Position numbers and translations under genes: made by a program. From Spirochaetaceae bacterium (GTDB lineage Bacteria; Spirochaetota; Spirochaetia; SZUA-6; Bin103), in assembly GCA_028820215.1 (NCBI GenBank), contig JAPPKD010000204.1, positions 1 to 55,396 of the forward strand: DNA of 55,396 nt, written 5' to 3'. A model generated the notes under the pieces. The model was not told the DNA's origin and made no database searches. It saw nothing but the letters and a program-made list of their open reading frames with translations. Below are positions 33,271 to 41,860 of this stretch, one piece after another. Every line of letters begins with the position of its first letter. The first letter of the stretch is position 1.

Positions 33271-33299
33271 AATATAGAAATATAAGGAAAATAAATCAA
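33271..33299 (-). promoter_or_regulatory. Promoter of the HNH-M23 operon, probably leaderless
   Basis: In a very AT-rich patch, TTGATT (33294-33299), a 17-base spacer, and TATATT (33271-33276) on the minus strand. The -10 box ends 6 bases before the ATG at 33264. The 225-base gap up to the PIN gene holds nothing else that I can identify. Confidence 0.65.
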
Positions 33300-33489
33300 T
33301 ATTTCCGGTTGCGAATGGCAGTGATACGGGCTGTCACGGCATACGGGTTGCGGCCGTAGGTGCCGACCTGCGTGGGCAGATCTGAGGCGTCGCATGGATC
33401 GGCGCAGACGGCGCCAGAAGCGGCCCATACGGACTCCCGAAGACGGGAAGGTAACGATCGCCCGTTCGACAGGCGCGTGTACCCTCGGA

Positions 33490-33924
33490 TTACGCGATCA
33501 CGTTGCGCCCTGCGATGCCGATCTCGGGTGCGGCGGCCAACAGGCGCTCGTCGTTGCTGAAGACCTCGTCCAGTCCGTTCTGCCTGGCGGTAAGCAGGTG
33601 CACAGCATCGCCGGTGCGCAGGAACACGTGCCTCGACAGAGTGGCGAAGGTGGTGGTGACTGCCGTCATGATGGCGGTCGTCAAAGGGAGCCAAGTCCAG
33701 ATTCCGGCACGGTCGTCGACGCCGAACTGGCGCAGGACGACATCGAGCTGACGCTCGGTGAGATCGTTCTCGCGCATCTTCCGGTGCAGCGCGGCGTGCA
33801 GCTCGAGCCTTCCATACACCGAGCAGGCGATGCGCTCGCGGCTTTGAGCGAGCGCCCGCACATCCTGCCAGCCGTCCTCCTTCACGTAGCACTTCAGGAT
33901 GTAGGCGGTGTCGAAGTAGGTCAT
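33490..33924 (-). CDS. PIN-domain toxin, VapC-like, 144 aa
   Basis: Starts with the PIN core TYFDTAYILKCYVKEDGW (first Asp), followed by SRERIACSVYGRLELHAAL (Glu), LRTGDAVHLLTARQNG (Asp) and VFSNDERLLAAAPEIG (last acidic group). These four acidic positions form the metal site of VapC-type RNases. It overlaps the Phd-like gene by 4 bp, which is the normal antitoxin-toxin order. Probably a functional type II toxin; the RNA target is unknown. Confidence 0.92.
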   Translation of the reverse strand: MTYFDTAYILKCYVKEDGWQDVRALAQSRERIACSVYGRLELHAALHRKMRENDLTERQLDVVLRQFGVDDRAGIWTWLPLTTAIMTAVTTTFATLSRHVFLRTGDAVHLLTARQNGLDEVFSNDERLLAAAPEIGIAGRNVIA

Positions 33925-34163
33925 CCGCGATCGCGGTCCTCGGACACGTTTCGCGCGGACTCGCCCGGAACCACCGGCAGCGCGTCGAACTCGGGCAGTG
34001 TTCGGCGCCCACTGAACGGGGTGCTCAGGTCATCGGGCCGCACCGGTATGAGCGAGGCGAGCGGGCGTCCGCGGTCGGTGATGACCACGCCTTCACCGAC
34101 CGCTGCTCGCCGCACCCACTCACCGGTCTTGAGGTGCAGGTCGCGGATACCGATGTGTTCCAT
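33921..34163 (-). CDS. Phd/YefM-type antitoxin, 80 aa
   Basis: GIRDLHLKTGEWVRRAAVGEGVVITDRGRPLASLIPV is the conserved Phd/YefM DNA-binding domain; the remaining half is an acidic flexible tail typical for toxin neutralisation. ATG at 34163 gives the standard start (MEHIGIRDLH). It precedes and overlaps the PIN gene. The 8-bp palindrome TGTGCACA sits directly at the start and CACATTGTG slightly upstream, both candidate operator elements for autorepression. Confidence 0.92.
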   Translation of the reverse strand: MEHIGIRDLHLKTGEWVRRAAVGEGVVITDRGRPLASLIPVRPDDLSTPFSGRRTLPEFDALPVVPGESARNVSEDRDRG

Positions 34164-34169
34164 GTGCAC

Positions 34170-34199
34170 AATGTGTCTCAAGTCTCGACATCTGCTCAA
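34170..34199 (-). promoter_or_regulatory. Candidate promoter of the Phd-PIN module
   Basis: TTGAGC (34194-34199), an 18-base spacer, and CACATT (34170-34175), a weak -10 (3 of 6). It ends 6 bases before the ATG at 34163, the same spacing as for the AbrB, HNH and protein B genes, which is the main reason to list it. The palindromes CACATTGTG and TGTGCACA overlap its -10 box and start point. Confidence 0.35.
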
Positions 34200-34279
34200 G
34201 CCATGGCCCGTTGACGCAGGGAAGCGGCGGCGTCGCGCGCCTGTACAGTCGCACGCGCCGGCCCGCACAGTAGCCGGGC

Positions 34280-35353
34280 ATGGCTCGCGCCGCTGTTCCC
34301 GGCCTGTTGACGCCGATCACGATCAAGGGGCGCACGCTGCGCAACCGGATCGTGATGCCGCCGATGGCAAGCCACTTGTCGCCGCCGGACGGCTCGGTGA
34401 CGCAGGAGCACCTGGACCGCTACGTGCCGCGCGCGGCCGCCGGCGTCGGCCTGGTGATGGTCGAGCACTGCTACGTGGTGGCCGGCGGCCGCACCAGCGA
34501 CGACCAGCTCGGCATCCACGACGACGCGGTGGTCGCCGGGCACGCAGTCCTCTGCGAGCGAATCCGGGCGACCGGTGCGGTGACCGGCGTGCAGCTCAAT
34601 CACGGGGGAGGCAAGGTTCCGAGCGCCTGCAGCGGCCATCAGCCGGTCAGCGCCTCCGCCGGCGTGGTCCCGCGTGGACAGGAGGAGTGCCGGGCCGCCA
34701 CGGTCGCCGAGATCGAGGAGTACCCGCGCGACTTCGCCCGCGCCGCGCGCCGCGGCGTGAGGGCCGGCTACGACCTGGTGGAGATCCACGGCGCCCACGG
34801 TTACCTGCTCAGCCAGTTCCTGTCGCCGCTGGTCAACCGGCGCGACGACCGCTACGGCGGTGACGCCGAGCGCCGCCTGGCCCTGCCGCTCGCGGTGGTG
34901 CGCGCCGTGCGGGCCGAGGTGGGGCCGGATTACTGGGTCCAATACCGCTTGGGCGCGCTGGATTACAAGGACGGCGGCTTGGACGCGGAGGCGGCGGTGG
35001 CGGCGGCACGGGCGCTGGTCGCGGCCGGCGTCGACGTCATCCACATCTCCGGCGGGGTGCACGGCCCGCAGGCGCAGGACTGGGACGGCGCCTCCGAGGG
35101 CTACCACGTCGGCATCGCCGCCCGCGTGCGCGCCGGCGTCACCGTGCCCGTGATCGTGCCGGGGGCGATCCGTACGCCGGCGTTCGCCGACCGCGTGGTC
35201 CGCGAAGGCAAGGCCGACCTGGTCGCGATCGGCACGGCGATGCTCGACAACCCGCGCTGGGCGGCCGACGCGATCGAGGCGCTGGCCGGCTCCTCGCAGC
35301 CCGTCGAGCCGTTGCCCGGCGGGAACCCGTGCGGTACGGTTGGCCCTTATTGA
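34280..35353 (+). CDS. Old yellow enzyme family NADH:flavin oxidoreductase, 357 aa
   Basis: A TIM-barrel FMN enzyme: LLTPITIKGRTLRNRIVMPPM at the start, GVQLNHGGGK in the flavin region, EIHGAHGYLLSQFLSP with the active-site His pair, NRRDDRYGGDAERR, and VIVPGAIRTPAFAD for phosphate binding. Members reduce activated double bonds with NAD(P)H. It lacks the C-terminal iron-sulfur and NAD-binding parts of 2,4-dienoyl-CoA reductases. A TACAGT box lies 31 bases before the ATG. It is 18 bp upstream of the sugar permease genes, so it is probably the first gene of that operon, acting on the imported compound or regulated with it. Confidence 0.93.
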   Translation: MARAAVPGLLTPITIKGRTLRNRIVMPPMASHLSPPDGSVTQEHLDRYVPRAAAGVGLVMVEHCYVVAGGRTSDDQLGIHDDAVVAGHAVLCERIRATGAVTGVQLNHGGGKVPSACSGHQPVSASAGVVPRGQEECRAATVAEIEEYPRDFARAARRGVRAGYDLVEIHGAHGYLLSQFLSPLVNRRDDRYGGDAERRLALPLAVVRAVRAEVGPDYWVQYRLGALDYKDGGLDAEAAVAAARALVAAGVDVIHISGGVHGPQAQDWDGASEGYHVGIAARVRAGVTVPVIVPGAIRTPAFADRVVREGKADLVAIGTAMLDNPRWAADAIEALAGSSQPVEPLPGGNPCGTVGPY

Positions 35354-35371
35354 AGGAGCTTCGCAGGTTCC

Positions 35372-36334
35372 GTGGCGACTGAGCCGGCTGCGTCTGCCGC
35401 CGATGCGCAGCGCGAGTTGCTGCGCCGCCAGTTCCGCACGCGTGCCCTGCGCATGCGGCCGCTCTACCTTCTCCTCCTGATCTCGTTCGCCTTTCTGTTC
35501 GTATTCAAGTACGTCCCGATCTACGGGATGGCGATCGCCTTCACGGACTTCAACGTCCGCGACGGGCTGCTCGGCAGCGACTGGAACAACTTCGCCTACT
35601 TCAAGCGGATGGCGCGCGATCCGTTCTTCAGCCGCGTGCTGTTCAATACCGCCTACCTGAGCTTCCTGCGCCTGGTCTTCCAGTTCCCGACGCCCATCGT
35701 CTTCGCGCTGCTGCTCAACGAGATCAGGTTCACCCCCTTCAAGCGGGCGGTGCAGAGCGTCAGCTACTTCCCGCACTTCATCTCCTGGGTGCTGCTGGGC
35801 GGCATCGTCTCGCAGATCCTCAACACCTACGGCCCGGTGTACTGGTTCTTCGGCGTGATCGGCGCGGAGCCGGTCCATCTGCTCACCTACGCGCCCACCT
35901 TCCGCGGCCTCCTGGTGCTCACCGGCATCTGGCAGAGCGTGGGCTGGGGCTCGATCATCTACCTGGCGGCGCTGTCCGGGATCGACCCGCAGCTCTACGA
36001 GAGCGCCCAGCTCGACGGGGCCGGCCGCCTCCGGCAGGCGTTGAGCATCAGCCTGCCGTCGCTGGTGCCGATGATCTTCATCCTGTTCCTGCTGCAAGTG
36101 TCCTCGCTGATGCAGGAGTCCTGGGAGCAGATCTTCAACCTGTACAACCCCAACGTGTTCGCGGTGGCCGACGTGTTCGAGACGCTCATCTACCGCGCTG
36201 GGATCCAGGATGCCCGCTTCGGCTACACCACCGCGATCGGCATGTTCCAGAACGTCGCGGGACTGATCATTCTGCTCATCGTCAACGCGATCATCCGCCG
36301 CTCCGCCGACTACGGCGACTACGCCCTGTGGTGA
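35372..36334 (+). CDS. ABC sugar transporter permease, LplB-like, 320 aa
   Basis: An integral membrane protein with six hydrophobic segments; the start (RMRPLYLLLLISFAFLFVFK, then YVPIYGMAIAFTDF) is typical of the LplB-like CUT1 permeases. The cytoplasmic EAA loop is YESAQLDGAGRLRQALSISLP, which docks the ATPase. It pairs with the permease that follows and the binding protein at 37381. The GTG at 35372 is supported by AAGGAGCTT upstream. No ATP-binding subunit is encoded here, which is common for CUT1 systems that share one ATPase. Confidence 0.94.
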   Translation: MATEPAASAADAQRELLRRQFRTRALRMRPLYLLLLISFAFLFVFKYVPIYGMAIAFTDFNVRDGLLGSDWNNFAYFKRMARDPFFSRVLFNTAYLSFLRLVFQFPTPIVFALLLNEIRFTPFKRAVQSVSYFPHFISWVLLGGIVSQILNTYGPVYWFFGVIGAEPVHLLTYAPTFRGLLVLTGIWQSVGWGSIIYLAALSGIDPQLYESAQLDGAGRLRQALSISLPSLVPMIFILFLLQVSSLMQESWEQIFNLYNPNVFAVADVFETLIYRAGIQDARFGYTTAIGMFQNVAGLIILLIVNAIIRRSADYGDYALW

Positions 36335-36386
36335 GGCTCATGCCCGTGAGACGGCGGCGCGGATCGATGCGGAGGAGCTGAGCGCG

Positions 36387-37289
36387 ATGGCGGTGCGTGG
36401 CCGGACGACGGCGTCAGGCGTGACCTTCGACATCGCAAACTACGGGTTCTTCGTGCTGCTGTCGCTGACCTTCATCTATCCGTTCTGGACCATCATCACC
36501 CAGTCCTTCGCCCCGATTCATGCGGTCCAACGCATGGGGTTCCACGTGTGGCCGGGAGAGATCGACACCGAGGCGTGGAACTACGTGCTCGACGAGCATG
36601 ACGTCGCGCCGGCCTACTTCAACACCATCTTCAGGACCGTGTTCGGCGTGCTCACGACCCTGCTGGTCACCTTCACCGCCGCTTACGCCCTCTCCAAGCC
36701 GACGCTGCCGTGGCGCAAGTCTCTGACCCTCGTCTACATCCTGACCCTGTTCTTCTCCGGCGGTATCATCCCGCTGTTCCTGTTGATCCGCGGCTTGGGG
36801 CTGTTCAACACCCGCGCCGTGCTGCTCATGGTGCCGGCGATCAACGTCTTCTGGATCGTGCTGGCCCGCAACTACCTGATGACCATCGACCAGGCGATGG
36901 AGGATTCGGCGATGATCGACGGCGCCACCTACTGGACGGTGCTCGTGCGCATCATCACCCCGCTGGCTAGGCCCGTGATCGCCGTGGTCGCCCTGTTCTC
37001 CGCCGTCCAGCACTGGAACTCCTGGTTCGACGCCCTGATCTACGCCCCGCATCCGCGCCTGATCGTGCTGCAGATGCTGGTCTTCCGGATGCTGACGGAC
37101 CTGCGCAGCGACTGGTTCATCGAGTACCAGGAGATGATGCGCCAGGCGGGCATCGACGTGGAGATGTTCGCCGCCGAGGCGGTGCAGGCGGCCACCATCG
37201 TCCTGACCATCGGCCCGATCATCCTGGTCTATCCCTTCCTGCAGCGTTACTTCGTCAAGGGCGTGATGCTGGGCTCCCTGAAGGGATGA
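36387..37289 (+). CDS. ABC sugar transporter permease, YtcP-like, 300 aa
   Basis: The second permease of the importer with six membrane segments. NYGFFVLLSLTFIYPFWTII and later segments fit the YtcP branch, and the EAA loop is MEDSAMIDGATYWTVLVRI. The motif FSGGIIPLFLLIRGLGL is also typical of this branch. GGAGGAG sits about 8 bases before the ATG at 36387. Together with the LplB-like permease it imports oligosaccharides or modified sugars in characterised relatives. Confidence 0.94.
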   Translation: MAVRGRTTASGVTFDIANYGFFVLLSLTFIYPFWTIITQSFAPIHAVQRMGFHVWPGEIDTEAWNYVLDEHDVAPAYFNTIFRTVFGVLTTLLVTFTAAYALSKPTLPWRKSLTLVYILTLFFSGGIIPLFLLIRGLGLFNTRAVLLMVPAINVFWIVLARNYLMTIDQAMEDSAMIDGATYWTVLVRIITPLARPVIAVVALFSAVQHWNSWFDALIYAPHPRLIVLQMLVFRMLTDLRSDWFIEYQEMMRQAGIDVEMFAAEAVQAATIVLTIGPIILVYPFLQRYFVKGVMLGSLKG

Positions 37290-37380
37290 AGCAGGCGGAC
37301 AACTGCGCTACCATCGGCGCATCAACCCGAGGGAGGGCCGCGGGCTCTCGTCGCAACCAACTCCCAAGAAGGAGGCGGAC

Positions 37381-39219
37381 ATGAAAACGAGGCGAATGCT
37401 GGCTCTGATCGGCTGCGGCTTGCTCCTTGCGGCCGGCACGGCGATCGGGGAAGGCCAGGACGAGGTGGATCGGCTGTCGTTCAGCAACGACGACACGCTC
37501 GAGCTCGTCTGGGGCGGCTACTCCGGCACGGAGATCACCGACGACAACTGGGTGAAGGTCCACATCGAGGACCTGTTCAACGTGGACATCACCAACACGA
37601 TCATGCACGGCGGCCGGCAGGAGGCCCTCAACACGATGCTCGCCGCTGGCGAACATCCTGACGTGCTCTGGGGCTTCATCGACATGGTGGCGTGGTTCAA
37701 CAAGGGGGCATTCCGCACCATCCCGCGCGACATGATCGAGCGCTACGCCCCGAACTACAGCGACTTCATAGACAACGAGGGTCCCGTGGCGTGGGGGGTG
37801 AGTCTGGCCCCCGGCAGCACCGACGAGTACATGAACCTGCCGCGCGCCGAGCACTACCAGCAGGGCTGTGACCGGCTGGCGACGTGGCGGCTGGACTGGT
37901 TGCGCGAGATCGGCATGGACCCGGCGGGTCTGGACGGCAAGGCGCCGAAGCTCGGCGATCTGAATGGCCTGATGCACGACGAGGGCGCGGCCCGAGAGGG
38001 CGACCCGGCCGGCATGCCGGACACCTTCTACATGTGGTTCGGCCACTTCGATTGGGATGAGGTGGAATCGATCATGGCCGGATTCCGCGCGGCCGACTTC
38101 AACGGCAACGGGCAGCCGGACGAGATCCCGTTCGGCACCCTCGGCGCCGGCGAAGGGTCCGAGGCTCAGGACATCGTGTTCTTCATGGGCATGGGGATGG
38201 TCTTCGACGCGTTCGGGGTCAACTCCGTGGAGAACTACTACGATCCCGAGCAGGATCTGACGGTGCGGGAGGACACCTACTCGCAGAGCCGCGAGGCGCT
38301 GAAGGTGTTGCAGCGCTGGTTCCAGTCCGGGTACCTGGACAAAAACCTGCCGGCGGTCAGCCGCGCCGAGTGGGAGCAGCGCTGGCAGAACGGGTTGACC
38401 GGCATGTGGTCACGCGGGCAGAGCTGCGGCACCAGCGCCCGCTACGGCGACCCCGGCGGGCACTGCGGGCGCGTCGTCGCCAACGTGCCGGAGGCAAAGC
38501 TGGTGACTTCGCTGCCGATGATCGGCCCGACCGGCATCACGCTGTGTCCCTTCGACGGACGCGCCACGCCGATGAACCCGGGCATGGGCTACAGCATCAA
38601 GTACGACGTCAGCGACGAGGAGCTGGCGCGCATCCTGCAGATCTTCGACTACCTCAACTACGATTCGCAGGGCATCATCCACGGCCAGTGGGGTCCGCCC
38701 GGCCTGTTCTTCGACTGGAACGGCAAGGACGGCGCCGCAGGCACGCCGTACGACTGCATGAGCAGTTGGGTCACGCCCAAGGAGGGCGTATCAGGCTACG
38801 GCCAGCACTACGGCTTCTTCTACTACAACGCCTACCACTGGCACGACGGCTTCCGCTTCTGCACCATGAACAAGGATCGGGATGACCTGACCGAGGGCGT
38901 GACGTGGCAGAACTTCATGAAGAAGAACCCGTACATCCAGGAGATTTCGACCCCGGACCATCGGGAAGACATCTTCACGCAGACCGATTACCTGCCGCTT
39001 TGGGCGGAGTTCGGCGACGGGCTGACCACGCTCAAGCAGGAGACGTGGTGGCGCTACATCACCACCGACGTCGACATCGACGCCGACTGGCAGCGCTACG
39101 TCGACGAGTGGATGAGCATCGGCGGGCGCGAGGTGCTCGACGAGCTCAACAAGGCGCCGCTCGTCTCGGACATTCGCTCGGGGGCCGCACACCTGGTCGA
39201 CATGCTCCCGCAGTATTGA
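37381..39219 (+). CDS. Extracellular solute-binding protein of the sugar importer, 612 aa
   Basis: The N-terminus has a signal peptide (basic start, then LALIGCGLLLAAGTAIG). The LIGC stretch could be a lipobox but the hydrophobic core before it is short, so secretion or lipid anchoring cannot be decided. The mature part is a large family-1-type binding protein; DFNGNGQPDEIPF resembles the calcium-binding loop of LplA-like proteins, and NTMLAAGEHPDVLW is characteristic. At 612 aa it is long, as for LplA relatives. AAGAAGGAGG lies upstream of the ATG, and a TACCAT box is about 67 bases upstream. It ends the operon before a strong terminator. Confidence 0.93.
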   Translation: MKTRRMLALIGCGLLLAAGTAIGEGQDEVDRLSFSNDDTLELVWGGYSGTEITDDNWVKVHIEDLFNVDITNTIMHGGRQEALNTMLAAGEHPDVLWGFIDMVAWFNKGAFRTIPRDMIERYAPNYSDFIDNEGPVAWGVSLAPGSTDEYMNLPRAEHYQQGCDRLATWRLDWLREIGMDPAGLDGKAPKLGDLNGLMHDEGAAREGDPAGMPDTFYMWFGHFDWDEVESIMAGFRAADFNGNGQPDEIPFGTLGAGEGSEAQDIVFFMGMGMVFDAFGVNSVENYYDPEQDLTVREDTYSQSREALKVLQRWFQSGYLDKNLPAVSRAEWEQRWQNGLTGMWSRGQSCGTSARYGDPGGHCGRVVANVPEAKLVTSLPMIGPTGITLCPFDGRATPMNPGMGYSIKYDVSDEELARILQIFDYLNYDSQGIIHGQWGPPGLFFDWNGKDGAAGTPYDCMSSWVTPKEGVSGYGQHYGFFYYNAYHWHDGFRFCTMNKDRDDLTEGVTWQNFMKKNPYIQEISTPDHREDIFTQTDYLPLWAEFGDGLTTLKQETWWRYITTDVDIDADWQRYVDEWMSIGGREVLDELNKAPLVSDIRSGAAHLVDMLPQY

Positions 39220-39257
39220 GGCGATCGTGCGCTGACGTTCACGGAACCGACGCACAT

Positions 39258-39293
39258 GGGCGGCCGCTCCCACGTGGGGTGGCCGCCCTTTTT
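39258..39293 (+). terminator. Intrinsic terminator of the sugar importer operon
   Basis: An 8-bp stem, GGGCGGCC (39258-39265) and GGCCGCCC (39281-39288), with further pairing CTCCC / GGGG inside, followed by TTTTT (39289-39293). It lies 38 bases after the binding-protein stop and is the clearest terminator in the window. Confidence 0.88.
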
Positions 39294-39361
39294 CGTGGGT
39301 CGGCCGCCGGGTGCGCTACAGTCCGCACCACCCGAGTCGAAGGCGCGTCCAAGGAGGTGAC

Positions 39362-41149
39362 ATGAAGGTAGCGGATACGTGGGATCTGGAGTCGATCTTC
39401 GCCGGCGGCAGCGCGTCGCCCGAGTTTCGGGACTTCGTCGCCGAACTGGAGCGCGATGTCGCCGGGGTAGGCGAGCGCGTCCGCGCGCTGGACGAGTCGA
39501 CGACGGACGCCGAGGTCCGCACCGTGCTGCTGGACGCGCAGGCCGCCGAGGAGCGGTTGGACCAGGCGTTCTCCTTCGCCGAGTGCCTGCGCGCCCAGGA
39601 CACGGCAGATGCCGAGGCGGTGCAGTGGGTCGGACGGGTCGACGCGCTGGGGGCGTCACTCAAGGCGCTCGGCGCCGCGCTGTCGGCCTTCACGGCCCGG
39701 CTCGCGGACGAGCGCTGGCGGACGCTGACGGAGAGCGCCGAGCTCCGCCCGGTGGCGTTCCTGCTGAGCCGGGAACGCGACCTGGCGCGGCGCAAGCTGG
39801 ACGCCCGGACCGAGGGGCTGGTGGAGGAGCTGGCGGCCGATGGCTACCACGCCTGGGACCGCCAGTACACGACGCTCGCGGGCTCGCTGCGGGCCGAGGT
39901 GGAGGTTGACGGCGAGTCGCGCCGGCTCTCCATGGGACAGCTCGCCGCCCGCCTGGAGGAGCCCGCGCGCGCGGACCGCAAGACCGCGTTCGAGGCGCTG
40001 GAGGGCGCGTGGAGACCGGTCGCGGACTTGGCGGCCGGCGCGCTCAACAGCCAGGCCGGCTTCCGTCTCACCTGGTACCGCCACCGCGGCTGGGACTCCG
40101 TGCTCGACGAGCCGCTCTACCTGAACCGGATGGAGGCGCGGTCACTGGACGCCATGTGGGCGGCGGTGGCCGACGGGGCGGCTCGCCTGGTTCCCTACCT
40201 GCAGGCGAAGGCGCGGCTGATCGGCGTGGATGCTCCCTGCTGGTACGACATGCAGGCCCCGGTGGGAGCCGCCGAGGACGAGCTGTCCTTCGGCGCGGCC
40301 GCGACGCGCATCCTGGACTGCTTCGAGGACCACGATCCCGATCTGAGCGCGTTCACCCGTCACGCCTACGACGGCCGCTGGATCGAGGCTGCCGACCGCG
40401 AGGGCAAGGCGGCCGGCGGCTTCTGCACGACGCTGCCGCTGAGCCGCCAGACGCGCATCTTCATGACCTACGGAGGGACCTTCGGCGGGGCGACCACGCT
40501 CGCCCACGAGCTCGGCCACGCCCACCACTCCTGGCTGCTGCGCGAGCGTCCCTACTACGCGACCTCCTATCCGATGACCCTGGCGGAGACCGCCAGCACC
40601 TTCTGCGAGGGACTGCTGATTTCGGCGGCCCTGGACGAGACCACGGACGCCGGCGTGCGGCTGCGGCTCCTGGACCGGGTGCTGGAGGAGGCGGCCACCA
40701 TGCTCATGAACCTGCGGTCGCGCTTCCTGTTCGAGATCGACTTCTACCGGCAGCGAGCGGCCGGGCCGCTGACCGCGGCGGAGCTGGACGAGCTGATGGT
40801 CGGCGCCCAGCGCCGGGCGTTCTGCAACGCCCTGGCGCCGCACGGCTACCACCCGCTGTTCTGGGCGTCGAAGATGCACTTCTACTTCACCGACGTGCCC
40901 TTCTACAACTTCCCGTACGTGGTCGGGTACCTGCTGGCCAGCGGCCTGGCCGCTCGCGCCGCCGACGCGGGCGGTGAGTTCGCGGCCGACTACCGGCGGC
41001 TGCTTGCCGACACGGGCGTCATGACCTGCGAGGAGCTCGCCCGCCGCCACCTGGGCGTCGACCTGGGGCAGCCGGAGTTCTGGCAGTCCGCCGTCGATCG
41101 TCCCCTGTCCCACGTCGACGAGTTTGTGAGGCTGGCGGCGGGCCCATGA
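39362..41149 (+). CDS. M3 family oligoendopeptidase, 595 aa
   Basis: A cytoplasmic zinc oligopeptidase: the motif HELGHAHHS near residues 382-390 supplies two His and the catalytic Glu, and ETASTFCEG the third ligand Glu. Downstream the segment PHGYHPLFWASKMHFYFTDVPFYNFPYVVG matches the substrate-binding Tyr/His region of PepF-like enzymes. It trims short peptides. AAGGAGGTGAC directly before the ATG is an ideal ribosome binding site, and a TACAGT box lies 40 bases upstream. Its TGA overlaps the ATG of the next gene. Confidence 0.95.
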   Translation: MKVADTWDLESIFAGGSASPEFRDFVAELERDVAGVGERVRALDESTTDAEVRTVLLDAQAAEERLDQAFSFAECLRAQDTADAEAVQWVGRVDALGASLKALGAALSAFTARLADERWRTLTESAELRPVAFLLSRERDLARRKLDARTEGLVEELAADGYHAWDRQYTTLAGSLRAEVEVDGESRRLSMGQLAARLEEPARADRKTAFEALEGAWRPVADLAAGALNSQAGFRLTWYRHRGWDSVLDEPLYLNRMEARSLDAMWAAVADGAARLVPYLQAKARLIGVDAPCWYDMQAPVGAAEDELSFGAAATRILDCFEDHDPDLSAFTRHAYDGRWIEAADREGKAAGGFCTTLPLSRQTRIFMTYGGTFGGATTLAHELGHAHHSWLLRERPYYATSYPMTLAETASTFCEGLLISAALDETTDAGVRLRLLDRVLEEAATMLMNLRSRFLFEIDFYRQRAAGPLTAAELDELMVGAQRRAFCNALAPHGYHPLFWASKMHFYFTDVPFYNFPYVVGYLLASGLAARAADAGGEFAADYRRLLADTGVMTCEELARRHLGVDLGQPEFWQSAVDRPLSHVDEFVRLAAGP

Positions 41150-41856
41150 AGAGCAGACCTCCCCGCCGCCGGATTGCCGCGCCGGGGCTGGCCGTCCTGC
41201 TGGCCGGCGCCGCCACCGCATTCGCCGATCCGGCCCCGGACGAGCTTTCTGCTGACCTCGATGTCGTCATCGGAACCACCACCACCGAGCTGGACAGCCG
41301 GACCGACACGGTGCGCGGCCGAGAGGCGGCGATCGGCAACCTGTTCGCGGACGCGCTGCGCAGCATGACCGGCGCGGACGTGGCCATGACCAACGGCGGC
41401 GGCATTCGCGGCGGGCGGATCTACGAGCCGGGCGCCGTGCTGACGCGGCGCGACATCCTCACCGAGTTGCCGCTCGAGGACCTGACGGTGGTGCTGCAGG
41501 TGACTGGCCACGACCTCGTCGCCGCGCTGGAGAACGGTCTCGGCAAGATCGAGGAGGGGGCCGGACGGTTTCCGCACGTGTCCGGGCTCAGCGTGGTCTA
41601 CGACCCCGGCAGGCCGGTGGGCGAGCGCGTGCTCGAGGTTCGGCGTGACGGCGCTCCGCTCGACCTGGACGCGACCTACACGCTGGCGGTGAACGACTAC
41701 AACGCCGGCGGCGGAGACGGCTACGACTTCGCGGACAAGCCCCGTCTCATCGACGAGTACGCCGGCAAGTTGGTGACTTCCCAGGTGATCGACTACATCG
41801 CCGCGCAGGGCACCGTTTCCCCGGTGGTCGACGGACGCCTGAAGAGGGTCGACTGA
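41146..41856 (+). CDS. Secreted protein with only the 5'-nucleotidase C-terminal domain, 236 aa
   Basis: A signal peptide (GLAVLLAGAATAFA, cleavage after AFA) is followed directly by the substrate-binding C-terminal domain of 5'-nucleotidases (MTNGGGIRGGRIYEPG, LQVTGHDLVAALENGLG, NDYNAGGGDGYDF). The N-terminal metallophosphatase domain is missing altogether. The domain is very close to residues 300-506 of the complete protein at 50578-52098. Without the metal domain it cannot be a normal nucleotidase, but it may bind nucleotides or be a leftover that is still translated. It is translationally coupled (ATGA) to the M3 peptidase gene. Confidence 0.9.
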   Translation: MKSRPPRRRIAAPGLAVLLAGAATAFADPAPDELSADLDVVIGTTTTELDSRTDTVRGREAAIGNLFADALRSMTGADVAMTNGGGIRGGRIYEPGAVLTRRDILTELPLEDLTVVLQVTGHDLVAALENGLGKIEEGAGRFPHVSGLSVVYDPGRPVGERVLEVRRDGAPLDLDATYTLAVNDYNAGGGDGYDFADKPRLIDEYAGKLVTSQVIDYIAAQGTVSPVVDGRLKRVD

Positions 41857-41860
41857 CGCC

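Noticed and set aside
33296..34012. Minus-strand frame of 238 codons across the PIN gene region
   Set aside because: Overlaps the PIN and antitoxin genes in another frame; its product is Arg-rich and has no domain.
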